64,000 bases of DNA from Plecoglossus altivelis (Eukaryota > Chordata > Actinopteri > Osmeriformes > Plecoglossidae): positions 5,346,538 to 5,410,537 of the forward strand of contig BROE01000014.1 of NCBI GenBank assembly GCA_036571765.1. Direction: 5' to 3'. Within the stretch, counting starts at the first letter, position 1; each line of letters opens with the position of its first letter. The notes beneath the pieces are model-generated. The model saw only the letters and a list, made by a program, of their open reading frames with translations, had not been told where the DNA came from and did no database searches. Shown in pieces: positions 33,855 through 44,771 of this stretch. The position numbers and the translations under genes were made by a program.

Positions 33855-36800
33855 ATGTATGCCTTTTACTCCCTGTTAGTCTACATCTTCTACACCGTCT
33901 TCAAGAAGGAGGAGGAGGAGGAAACTGAGGAGGGGGCGTGTGGAGCTGCCTCTAAGGTGTGTCTAGCCACAGCATGCTGAAGACCTGCTGGGTTCCTTTG
34001 TCTCGTCAACAAGAGACCATTGCCGCCAGTTTACATTCCCAGTTTTCATCCCCCACTTTTGTGACCGCTGGCAGACTACTGCGTGTTTGTTTCTGGAAAC
34101 ATATCCAAAGTGATCTTGTTGCGGAAATGCATGTCAAAATGCATTTCCCTAAACACTTTGTCCCTGTTATTGTCATGCATATTCAGCAGGTAGATTTTGT
34201 TACAGAGTATATTGAAGTTCCTTGTCAGTCTTTGTAATATTTTAGTATACTGGCAGTGTCAATGTTTGTGTTCTCTCTGCAGTGTGAATGTTTTGTACAT
34301 TTATCTCTGTTTCTGCTTATCCCTGTCAATGGGATGTCTGTTGCTATGATCAGGAGCCAAGACATGTTTCCATGGAAACAGGGAGCAGGAGGAGAACTGG
34401 CCACACCTCCAGGAAGAAAAAAAGGGGATGTGCCCGGTTGAGTGACTCAAGTGAGGGGTTTTTAACAACAAAGTTTCTAAATAGAACAACTGATGTTGTC
34501 TCTCCCATAGTCCAACATATTAATGACATATATTAAATGTTAATGTTAACAATATGTTATAGATAAAACTAATAGTTTTACAGAGAGTCTGCTAATTATA
34601 AACTGTTAAAATTTATGACTCATATGCACACTTAACTTTTATCCTCCAGGTAGTAGCAGTGAAAGTGACAGCCTATCCCTAAGTGATGAAGATGATGATG
34701 GTGTTGGTGACATCCCAGATATCCCAGCACGCACCCCTCTAGCCGCCTTCCTGTCCTTCAAGCAGGAGGCGGAGAAGAGGAGGGCTTCCCAAGTTCAACT
34801 AGAAACAACGGAAAAGGTACTGATGCTCCCTCCTCTTCGAAAATCTGAACCTTGTGAGCTTGTGTGAAAAACTGCATGAATTATTATACTGAGTTGCCTG
34901 CCTTTCCCCTAATGGAGCACTGTGTGTTTAAAGCCACATTTATCTTCCCCAGTTGTCAGAGTCTCCCCTGGTGGCAGTCATGTCCCACTTGCTGAGTTTT
35001 CTGGAGCAGTACTCCCACCTCCAGCAGCTGCAGCAGCAGGCCGACCAGTACCGGGTCCAGTTGAAGAGGCATCGGGCCCAGCACCGCCGCCAGATGAAGG
35101 CTCTGCGGGCCTCTTACCGCCAACGCCTCCGTGACAAGAACAGCGTCATCAACAGCTTGGAGGAAGTCCTTACCCAGCAACAGAGTCCTCACCCAACAAC
35201 TGAGGGTGAGGGCGACATGAAGAGGAGGGGGTGGGGTGGGCGGGGCGGGGAGAGATTGAGAGTACGAGGGACAAGAGAGGGGAAGGGGGGATGGGGAAAG
35301 GTGGTTGGGGGAGGGAGGGACGGGGAAGGAGAAGATGAAGAGAGTAGAAGGTGAAGGAAACAAAGAGGGAGGGTGGAAGTTGCAAACAAGCACAGGGAGG
35401 ATAGAACAATGGAAGAGGGGGAGGGGAGGATAGAGATGATGATGTAAGAGAGGTGTGAGACGGGGGAAGGAGGGGCTCACTTTTCAATCAAGGATGGAGG
35501 CTAAATGGAGAGGGAGAGGTGAGAGGTGGACGACAGAAAAAAGGAAAAGAAATAGGTGAAGATGGAAAGGAGGTAGGGATGTAGGTGTGAAGCAAGGAGG
35601 AGAGAATTCATTAGGAGGAGGGAATGGAAAAAGAGAGTAAAACCACCTCTTTATGAGTACTTTGATATTATCAACTATTTATTTTAGTGCTGCCTTCTGT
35701 GCTACAACATGGTATCATATTTCTAAAGTTTTTCGTCACTAGATTTACATCAGTGACTGTACAAGTCATTTTTGTTTCGCGTTTGTTTTGCTGTTATATA
35801 ATTTCAAGTACATTTCAGCCATTGTTGAGAATTGGTGAGGTGATTCATAGACAACAGAAAAAAAATCTGTTTCTAATCAGACTGTGGCAGCCAGTTCAGA
35901 AAATCCAGACCTAGATACGTTGAAGGTGATATGATGGACCTTTTTGAACTTTAACAGAATGAAAGTCGTAACAGTGCTGGTTGATTTGATTATAGGATGT
36001 CCTTGGTGTGAATCAAGCTGGAATTAAGGATGACTTCAAAGGACAATTTTTGGCAGCACAGCTGGTACTGACCTCAGAGTCATGGAGGGATCTGCTATCT
36101 ATTAAGTAGAGGATTTGGCCAGATGTACTATGGACAGGCCTCAACCTAACCAACCCTGCTACTACTATGTGTGTGTATATGTGGTGTGTGCCCGCGCACG
36201 TGTGTAAGTGTGTGTGACCCTGTGGTAACAGTGTGTCTTGACACATAGGACCCAGACTTGCCTGTTGCAGCTTTGGATTGAAGATATGCAGAGGGTGAGA
36301 GTCTATGGTACTTGGCTAGTGACTCAGTCTCTTTTTGACATCAATTAAACATCGTTGTAAGTGCTCCTTTTCTTCCCACAGCAAATGCACTTACAGTCCT
36401 TTGCACATGCCAGCCCCCACGAGTCCCCATGTGGAGCTAAAAATAGCCAGAGGGGACCACTTCCTAGTGTTGTGGAAGACAGGATGTTTGAGTGGTTTGT
36501 TTCCGTGTTGTGTTGGTCTGCACGATCAGTCGCTGGTCCAGTCAGCTGCTATTAAGGCGCTGCATTATTCCAGTGCTTTATTGCTTTTATGGCTTTGTTA
36601 ATGGTTTCTTCTCAGTGTTCTCAGTTAAATTGTGTTTGCTCTGTGAAAAGGAGAATTGGTTTATAAACTGAATTGTCATTGGTGCCTAATGATGAATGAT
36701 GAATACTATGCAGCATAGGGGGTTAATACAGCCCATGTTCTGACAGTGAGAACCCACACTGTACAACACAGACCGAATAAACTAATTGAACATATCTAAT

Positions 36801-39800
36801 TTTGAGGAAAGGATGAAAGCAATGGGTTCAGTCAAAATATTTTGAATTGAAATTTTCCTCAGGTTCCATGTTTCTGCTGAAAAAGTGCCGTACATTTTTG
36901 AGTAAATATCAGGGTTCTCCCAGTTTCACATCATTGGGCCCCTGTTCCCCTCTCACGTTTTCCTTGGATCATGTCTGTGCATGCTGCATATGGTGTGAGA
37001 AGAGCATCTCTGTGTCCACAGCCTCGGTTCCTGGCCCCTACTTCCACTTCCTCCCCAACCTCCTCTCCCCTCCTCTCCATCACCAGTCTGTTCCTCTGGA
37101 AGAGCAGCCCAACAAAGCTTACACGAGCTGCCTTTGCAATTATTGTAGTTCGCAGGCAAGAAAAACAACCCCGACGTAGCATAATAAATCATTCAGGGGA
37201 GGAAACCGATTAAAAAGCCACTGAGCACGAAGTGTAGCTATGGTCTTCTGTGGGTTCTTCTAAAGTAAAGAAGGTTTTAAGAGTCTTTGCTTGCTGGCAT
37301 GAAACATAGACAAATTAATGGTACATGTCTTATGTGACAGCCTGATGTTCTTACTAATGGGAAATGGAAATGACACAACCATAACGTGATCTTGAATCCT
37401 ATTCTACACCTTATGGACACTGCACGCACACGTGTGTAACAAATCCCATGTACCATGGATACCGCTCATTAATATTTAGCTACTCAAGCGCAGCACATCA
37501 TTTCATCTATGATTATATTGAGTAAATAGGGCAGTTGATACTGTTTAAGCTTACCCAGAGCTCCATTTGGAAAGTGAGGTAACCTAGTAAAAAAACAAGG
37601 TGGGATACAAGACAAATGAAAAGACACATTTGGGTGCCCTAGTAGCTCATCAGATAAGTTTGCATATCATGTAGGATGACGCCTTACAGCAGCAGTGGCC
37701 TAGTTTCAAATCTGTGTACCCCTTTCATTCCCTCAATTGCCTTTACTATCACACTTCACTTTTAATCTGTCCAGTAAAGAATAAAAAATGTCTAATATTA
37801 TCATCTCAATTCTCGTGTGTTCATCCCCAGGTGAGTCCGGCACGTCCCCAGAGGCCCCTGCGGGCCTCCACAGGCTTGTGGAGTCATTGTATGGCCTCCA
37901 GGGGGAGAAGAGCAAGCTGAGAGGGGAGCTACGACTGCTGCACTCCCAGCTGGAGCAGAGGGAACAGGACCGGCACTCCCGCGTTCTGGCCTTCCAGAAG
38001 CAGGTACTGTAGAAAACACTTAAGGATTTACACATGTATACTTAATCGTACACACCTACATACATACACATGCTTCCACATACATGTACATGTAGAAACA
38101 TACACACAACATGTTGTGACCTTCCATGTCCTTCATAGATTGATGAGCTGAAGAGCTGCATCGAGGAACGTGAGGAGGAACTATCCCGGCTGAAAACTGA
38201 CTCTGTAAGCTCTGCGCGGACCATGTGACTCATTTGTCATCAGCACAGCTCCTGCAAAGCAGTTTCACTGCAGCATTCTCTTCTAGAGATGGAGTGATAC
38301 GTAGCAGAAATATCTGTGAGGTGTCAGCACACCATTTGCCTCACCATTAACCCTGGAGGGAAATCCCTTACTGAGCCAAGTGCAGATACTACAGAGAAGA
38401 GGTGTTGACAGTTGATGATTTAACTGCTGATGTATTCATGTCAGAACTGAGTGTTGTGTTTCTCTCTCCTCCCCAGGGGGCCACAGATTCTGAGAAGCGC
38501 GTGGTCTGTCTGTCTGCGGAGAACGAGAGTCTGAAGCAGAGCCTGAGTGTCACCCAGGGCCTCCTGCAGCAGCTGTCTGTCATCCCCACCCAGTCCAGCT
38601 CCGTGCTCATCAAGGTGAGACGGAGCTCAACAGCACTGTCTCTGGATTGAAGCATGTGCAAAATTAGTATGCGTGCTGCAAATGCACACGGTCTCTATGT
38701 TGAGGTGGAGTCATGTACATAGTTCACAAGGTGCATCTTAGAGTGATTAAGGAGGTGCTGCATTGCACATCTCCTGTTGTTTGCAACTGAACTTGGAAAG
38801 ACCCCATTAGGCAAAGGATTGCTTCTGTAGAAATGGAATGCAGTCTGACCACACCATAACTTTTCTAAGAGACATGACTATGTATAGTTAATGTACTTGA
38901 TGAGTTATGGACTGCTGGCTTTAAAACTAACCACCCTCATGGTGGTTCATGTAGACAGCATCACTGGACGGTACTCTGTGTGTCATAATGCACTTGTTTT
39001 TTATCATGTCGTTTTGGATTTCCGACACCTTACCTCTCCCCATGCCCATGCCTTAATAGGAGAACGAGAACCTCCGGAGCCGGGTACAGCAGCTAGAGAG
39101 TTCCCTCCAACAGCGTGCCGAGCAGTTGTCATGCCTGGAGCGTCAGAGCGAGCAGAGCGAGTGGAGGAAAGGAGAGGAGCTGAGGAGAAGAGAAGAGAGA
39201 GTGAGGGAGCTTCAACTGGAGCTGGATAAGGAGAGGGGCAAGGAGCCGCTAGTCAAGGTAGGAATGTCTGCAAAAACATCCTACTTGAAACTGAAATCTG
39301 AAGGAATTGAGATGGAAAATCATCCCAACATCAAGGAACTTTTAAGGTTATCCTCAACTGTTTTCTCTCCTCTAGTATGTCACGCAGACAGTGGAGGTCG
39401 AGTCTCCTTCAATGCTGAGGCAGTTGGCCAAGGCCAGAGAGAAGAACGACCTGCTGTCAGAGAAGTTGTCCAATCAGAACGAGAGGTGCAAACAGTTGGA
39501 GGAGCACATCAGGAAATCAGATGAATACAGCTGTAATCTGCAACACAAGGTAAAACGGGCAGAGCTCAGATCCACTGTACACTATTAATAGCAGAAGTAG
39601 GTATTATGTCGATCCTCATGGTGGTAAGACAAAAGAACATTGGAAATGCAAGAATAAAAAACTGGTTACTCACAAAATACGCAATTTAAAAATACAAAAA
39701 GGAACGGAAATATATTTTTTAAATATGTGGTGAGTTGCAAGATGTAAATTAGAAATGTAAATTCAAATCAATTTGTCTTTCATCCCAGATTGCGGCCTAC

Positions 39801-42800
39801 GAGAGAGAGATCAGTAAACTTCGTGAGGAGCTGCTGAAGGAGATAGGTCACCTGGAGGAAAAAAAGGAGGAGGCAGTGAAGGCGGCAGCCAACTGCTCAG
39901 CAGAACATTTCCAGAGCCTCCAAGAACAGTTTTTCAGTGAGTCCCATCAAATGCTTGTACTGTTCTGACACAAAGTACTGGACTTAAAATGGTGTGATAA
40001 GCTCACGCCATTTTCTGTACTTGGTCCAGTGGCTGGATGTTCATTCATTCCATGGTGTGTCTATTGTGTGTGGCCTGCAGGTCTGCAGAAACGCCTCACA
40101 GCACTCCCTCCAACCCTGCGCACCATGAAGACAGATTACGCTAGTCTCAGGAGTCAGGTTCGCAACTTCTCCGACTTCTACGGAGCGGCCATCGCCGACG
40201 CCAAGAAACAGGTCAGACACAAACCAGACTGGATTTAAACCTAAAGGCCTTTGCGTGCATGCTTGCATGCATTGGGAGTCAATGCCAATTCTGTAATACC
40301 AACTGTGTCCTGGGGGGTGTGCTGCTAGATAAAGCGGAGATTCATCCGTCTTCCTGGCCTGTCTCCATCATAGATCTCAGCTGCCATAAGTGAAATGTCT
40401 GAAGCAAATAAAGACCTTTTGGAGAAGTACAGAAAGGAGGTGGCCCTTCGCAGGAAGTACCACGAGCAGCTGGTAGAGCTCAAAGGTATTATGGGATGCA
40501 GAAGAGGATCCTCTCGTCATAAGTCTAGTATTCAAAGGTAATGTTCTTTTTATAAACCAGTTCATCATGTGTACTTTCTGTTCCCAGGCAACATTCGTGT
40601 GCTATGTCGTGTGAAGCCAGTTTTGAAGGAGGACCAGCATGAGGAGGACCAGTCGGTTGTGGTGACCACAGACCCCCTCAATGAGTCAGCGCTAACGGTG
40701 ATGAACAAAGGAAAGGGCCGGATCTTTGAACTGGACAAAGTCTTCCACCCACAGGCTACTCAGGAAGAGGTACTGAAAACAGAGGCACAGAGACCATGAA
40801 AATCAGCACACATCCTTGTGCTCTGTCATGTGTGTATGCTACCAGGACACCAGAGGGGTTAAATCGGCCACAGCAATGACGTACACAGCAGTAGCTATAG
40901 TTTTCACCAACTCCTTTACTTTTTACTTTGGCCCAGGTGTTCCAGGAGATTGAGCCTCTTGTCACATCATGCATAGATGGATATCATGTCTGCATCTTCG
41001 CCTATGGGCAGACTGGCTCTGGGAAGACCTACACCATGGAGGTATGTTTGTTTTGTCAGCCAGTGTTATACCACCTGTCCAGATACCACACATCTAGTTA
41101 CTAAATTAGAAACTGACAACAAAAATAATAACAGACAAACCTTTATTTCCAGGGATGTGTGGAGAACCCAGGCATCAACCAGCGGGCCCTGAAGCACCTG
41201 TTCAGCGAGATTGAGGAGAGGAAGGACATGTGGACATACACTGTCAGTGTCAGCTCTGTGGAGATCTACAACGAGGTCCTCAGGTACTGGCTTCAAGACT
41301 CACCTGTTCTAGTGCTTCCTGGAAAAGTAGAGAGCATTAATATGTGACAGTGGTTATTAGTACAAGTGAAACCATGACCGTGTCCTAAATTAGAACAGAA
41401 ATGTGAAATCAACACCCCTCTTGTCCATGTCTGGTCCACAGAGACCTTCTCAGTAAGGATGGAGAGAAGCTAGACATCAAGATCAATCCTGATGGAACAG
41501 GGCAGCTGCATGTCCCTGGCCTCAGAGTCATTGAGGTCAAGAGCTTCCAGCACATCAAGAAGGTGAGAGACAGATATTATATATATATATCTATATAGAT
41601 ATATAGATATAGATATATAGATAGATATAGAGATATATCTATATTTCTATAGAGATATAGATATATATATATATACTGATCTATTTGGTTTGTCCATTTC
41701 TACAATCTATTGAAAGCGTTGCAGCATCAATCCTGAGTCTCACATTCCAGGAATCTGCAGTGTGACTAACTATAAATTTAATCAAACCATAGTTAATGAG
41801 AAGCAGTATTTTTGTCTCAAGGAAAATGTACCTACTCAATGCACATCAGTGGTGTGGTCTGTGCCTATTATTCTACATGGGACGTGTGTTTTGCAGATCT
41901 TAGCAATGGCCCGTCGTAACAGGATCACCTTCGGCACCCAGATGAATCAGCACAGTTCCCGATCTCACGCCCTATTGTGCATCTCAGTTCAGGGCACAGA
42001 TCTGGCCACTGGGGCCAAGACCACAGGTCAGATAATCACCTAAACATATGCAGTCGCAGCACATACTAACACATCCCTATATTGCTACAGTTTCCCAGAG
42101 CAATTGCAAATTCTGTAATATATAAAAGGGATTTTATGCTCAAAGTCCTCTCATCCTGTGTCTTCTTAAGGCAAGCTGAACCTGGTTGATCTGGCTGGTT
42201 CAGAGCGGGTGTGGAAGTCTGGGGCAGAAGGTGAGAGGCTGAAGGAGGCCCAGAATATCAATCGCTCCTTGCTGGCTCTGGGGGACGTGATTCAGGCCCT
42301 GAGGGGCCGACAAACACACATCCCCTTCAGGAACTCCCGCCTTACCTACTTGCTGCAGGACTCCCTGGGAAAAGGCAACAAAACAGCTATGGTTGTACAG
42401 GTATGGTGGACTCAAACTTTATCTCTAGAAACGTTGTTTTATTACTCTGGCTGGACAGAGTACAAAATACATTGAGCATTTAAATTGCTGCACTGCAGGA
42501 CTGAGAAGTTAAGGAGATCCTTTGTTGAATTGAATTGTCCCCAATTAAATTATAACTGTGCTGTGTAATTTAACTCTTGTGTATGCGCTTCATAATGGGG
42601 AATTGTTGTGATGTATATTGAAATGGTCAATAAAAATATGTTTAAGATTTGTGTGAAACTACTTGAGATCTGTGTTGGTTGTCTGTTTTCAGGTGTCTGC
42701 TCTGGATAGTAATGTGGGAGAGACGCTGTGCTCCCTGAAGTTTGCCCAGAGAGTGTGTAAAGTGGAGTTGGGGCCCGCGGCACGAAAGATTGAGGCTGGA

Positions 42801-42827
42801 GGAGGCCATTGTGACTCCAACTCCTAA
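33855..42827 (+). CDS. kifc2: KIFC2, C-terminal motor (kinesin-14) protein, complete
   Basis: KIFC2 is a kinesin-14 with its motor at the C-terminus, reported mainly in neurons and dendrites. Nineteen coding exons: 33855-33956, 34354-34450, 34650-34816, 34953-35205, 37831-38003, 38139-38204, 38477-38614, 39060-39257, 39376-39549, 39789-39936, 40081-40211, 40374-40485, 40588-40769, 40937-41041, 41153-41283, 41442-41562, 41897-42026, 42171-42400 and 42693-42827 (2793 nt, 930 aa). The start MYAFYSLLVYIFYTVFKK is the hallmark KIFC2 N-terminus, a hydrophobic segment ahead of a charged stretch. An acidic Ser-rich region and long coiled coils follow to about 585. The motor begins GNIRVLCRVKP, with P-loop GQTGSGKT (671-678), switch I NQHSSRSH (783-790) and switch II DLAGSE (816-821). 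Residue 824 is Trp (SERVWKSGAEG), where many kinesins have Gly. The exon 2 donor at 34450 was chosen because only that phase keeps exon 3 open. Human KIFC2 is 838 aa. Confidence 0.95.
35212..35660 (+). repeat. Purine-rich (GA) tract
   Basis: About 450 bp in which the plus strand is overwhelmingly A and G, with irregular GGGGA/GAGAGG units and few pyrimidines. It is not a simple tandem repeat. It lies directly after the exon ending at 35205. Confidence 0.8.
37632..37790 (+). repeat. tRNA-derived SINE-like element in kifc2 intron 4
   Basis: The start GGGTGCCCTAGTAGCTCATC has an A-box-like TAGCTCA, and GCAGTGGCCTAGTTTCAAAT about 60 bp later has a degenerate B box. A T-rich and then A-rich 3' part follows, with a short AATAAAAAA run. 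The layout is that of an old tRNA-derived SINE. The 3' boundary is approximate. Confidence 0.55.
41572..41676. repeat. AT-rich microsatellite (ATAT/ATAG)
   Basis: About 105 bp of alternating TA with interspersed ATAGAT units, in the kifc2 intron between the exons ending 41562 and starting 41897. It begins only about 10 bp after the donor site. Confidence 0.9.
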
Positions 42828-43260
42828 ATCACCCACTTCCTGTACCCATGGATCCCCAGGGACTCACACCAAAAAACTGACAGAAGCATCCCCAGAGACA
42901 CTCATCTCTATCAGTCATTATCACAGCTATCAGCTTTTATCAATAACAATCCTGCCAAAGGGCTAATGCTTTGAAGTTCTCCATAACATCAGGTTTGACA
43001 TTTCCAAGTGGACAGTTGGGATTAAAACCGTCAAATGGGAGGAAGCTCCATCTCTTTTACCATCAGATAAGCCGCCTGCTGCAGTGTTAATCTGTGTACA
43101 CAATACCCCGAGTGCCAAGACAACTTCAGACTCACCAGTGGCTACATTTGATTTTTCCCACAAAAAATGGTGTTGCCCATGTCTACATTGCTCAAGCCCA
43201 AGGATGCCACTGAACATCACCATGCTTAAAGCTGCTTCATAATAGGTTTGGCATGAGATA
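42828..43260 (+). other. kifc2 3' UTR
   Basis: Non-coding sequence between the kifc2 stop and the foldback element. No AATAAA was seen here, so the transcript may run through the element. Confidence 0.5.
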
Positions 43261-43665
43261 CACTCACTTAAAGGATTATTAGGAACACCATACTAATACT
43301 GTTTGACCCCCCTTCGCCTTCAGAACTGCATTAATTCTACGTGGTATTGATTCAACAAGGTGCTGAAAGCATTCTTTAGAAATGTTGGCCCATATTGATA
43401 GGATAGCATCTTGCAGTTGGAGATTTGTAGGATGCACATCCAGGGCACGAAGCTCCCGTTCCACCACATCCCAAAGATGTATGGGGATGCTGGATGTGCA
43501 TCCTACAAATCTCCAACTGCAAGATGCTATCCTATCAATATGGGCCAACATTTCTAAAGAATTCCTTTCAGCACTTTGTTGAATTAAGGCAGTTCTGAGG
43601 GTGAAAGGGGGTCAAACAGTATTAGTATGGTGTTCTAATAATAGTAATAATCCTTTAGGTGAGTG
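43261..43665. mobile_element. Foldback element made from a Tc1/mariner transposase 3' end
   Basis: A 405 bp near-perfect palindrome. It begins CACTCACTTAAAGGATTATT and ends with the matching AATCCTTTAGGTGAGTG, flanked on both sides by TA, the target duplication of Tc1/mariner elements. The left arm (43261-43442) and right arm (43490-43665) are reverse complements with a loop of about 47 bp. The minus strand of the left arm encodes a transposase C-terminal fragment (SIWANISKECFQHL, then PRRINAVLKAKGG). It has no catalytic DDE/D residues, so it is non-autonomous. It lies about 430 bp after the kifc2 stop, probably within or near its 3' UTR. Confidence 0.85.
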
Positions 43666-44771
43666 TATATGCCACAGTAGTCACTTTCATTGTACAATTA
43701 TCGCAGTATGAATTATCCAGCTAAAACTATATGTATTGCGTGAGCTTTGATTCTACTATACTCAGCTGTATATCATATTGTAGTGTGTAGGAGATTCTGA
43801 GTGTTAGGGAAGGGATGGACTTGTAGTTTCAGTGGGACTTTAATCACATTGTCGTTTGATCTTTGATGTGTTGTTTTTTTGTGGAAGTTGAGAACAGCAG
43901 CATTATCAAATGCTCCAGTTTAGGCCTGTTAACTGGCTTTCCATGAGATGAGGGAAGAGGAGGATGGGTAAATTTGATCGTTCTGTGATGGTACAGTGAA
44001 ACCCACAGTATGTGTGCAATATCTCTCTCAACAGGGAACGTGTAAGTCCATTGAAAGGACAAGGGAAGCACTTTATTGTGAAAGATAGCGTGTGCTCATC
44101 AGACTGAACTAGGTGCTTATCAATAGAGACAGTATCACTAGTCTAACATTATGCCAAAACCTGCTTTGCTGTGATCTATTCTTCATACTAGATGTACCTC
44201 TATTTATTAGGCAGCTCTGAATTAAAAAGATGGCAAGTAGTTCATGTTGCAGAAACAAATAAATGTGGAATGGTGTCACTTTAAAACGTGGTTGCATAAG
44301 AATGGCATTTGCGGTTGATTCTCCGAATAAATCTGGAGTGCAAACTTATGTTTCGAAATGTCTACTGATATATAAACAGCCACTTGAAGGAAATAGTTAC
44401 AGGGAACATCCTAAAAGGAGTAAAGAATTTACTGGACAGATTTCATAAAACATTATGACCATAAAGATACATGCGTTGTGTAAGCAGGTGTAGACATGTA
44501 TCATCGATCGTACATAAATAGCCCTTACATCACATTACATCAATACAGGTCTGACTATCAAAAAGCTGTTGCCAGTAAAATATGACCCTCAATTGAAAAC
44601 ATTGCATTGAACAGTGTGTCAGTAGCTTTCATACTGTGTCTACTGTGCCCAAAAGTCTCTACCCATGAAACTAAAGTTGTCTCATGTTGTTTGGCCCCTT
44701 TGGCCAACGGTCATTAGAGCAATCTGCAGGAGGTCAGCGTGGAGCTGGGCTCCTCCTCTCTCCTCCAGGGC
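43666..44771. other. Convergent 3' region of kifc2 and ccdc12
   Basis: AT-rich non-coding sequence between the two convergent genes. It contains AATAAA on the plus strand near 44255 and 44325, possible kifc2 ends, and TTTATT at 44203-44208, which would be a polyadenylation signal for ccdc12 on the minus strand. The 3' ends may overlap. No further gene was seen. Confidence 0.45.

Larger units (their letters stand above)
35206..37830 (+). other. kifc2 intron 4
   Basis: A 2.6 kb intron, the longest in kifc2. It starts with a strongly purine-rich tract and contains a tRNA-derived SINE-like copy near 37632. Frames on the opposite strand of the purine tract (for example 34956-35480) are low-complexity artefacts. 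No other gene was seen. Confidence 0.85.

Noticed and set aside
34956..35480. 174-codon minus-strand Pro/Ser/Leu-rich frame.
   Set aside because: It is the reverse of a kifc2 coding exon plus the adjacent purine tract, which produces a proline/leucine-rich artefact.
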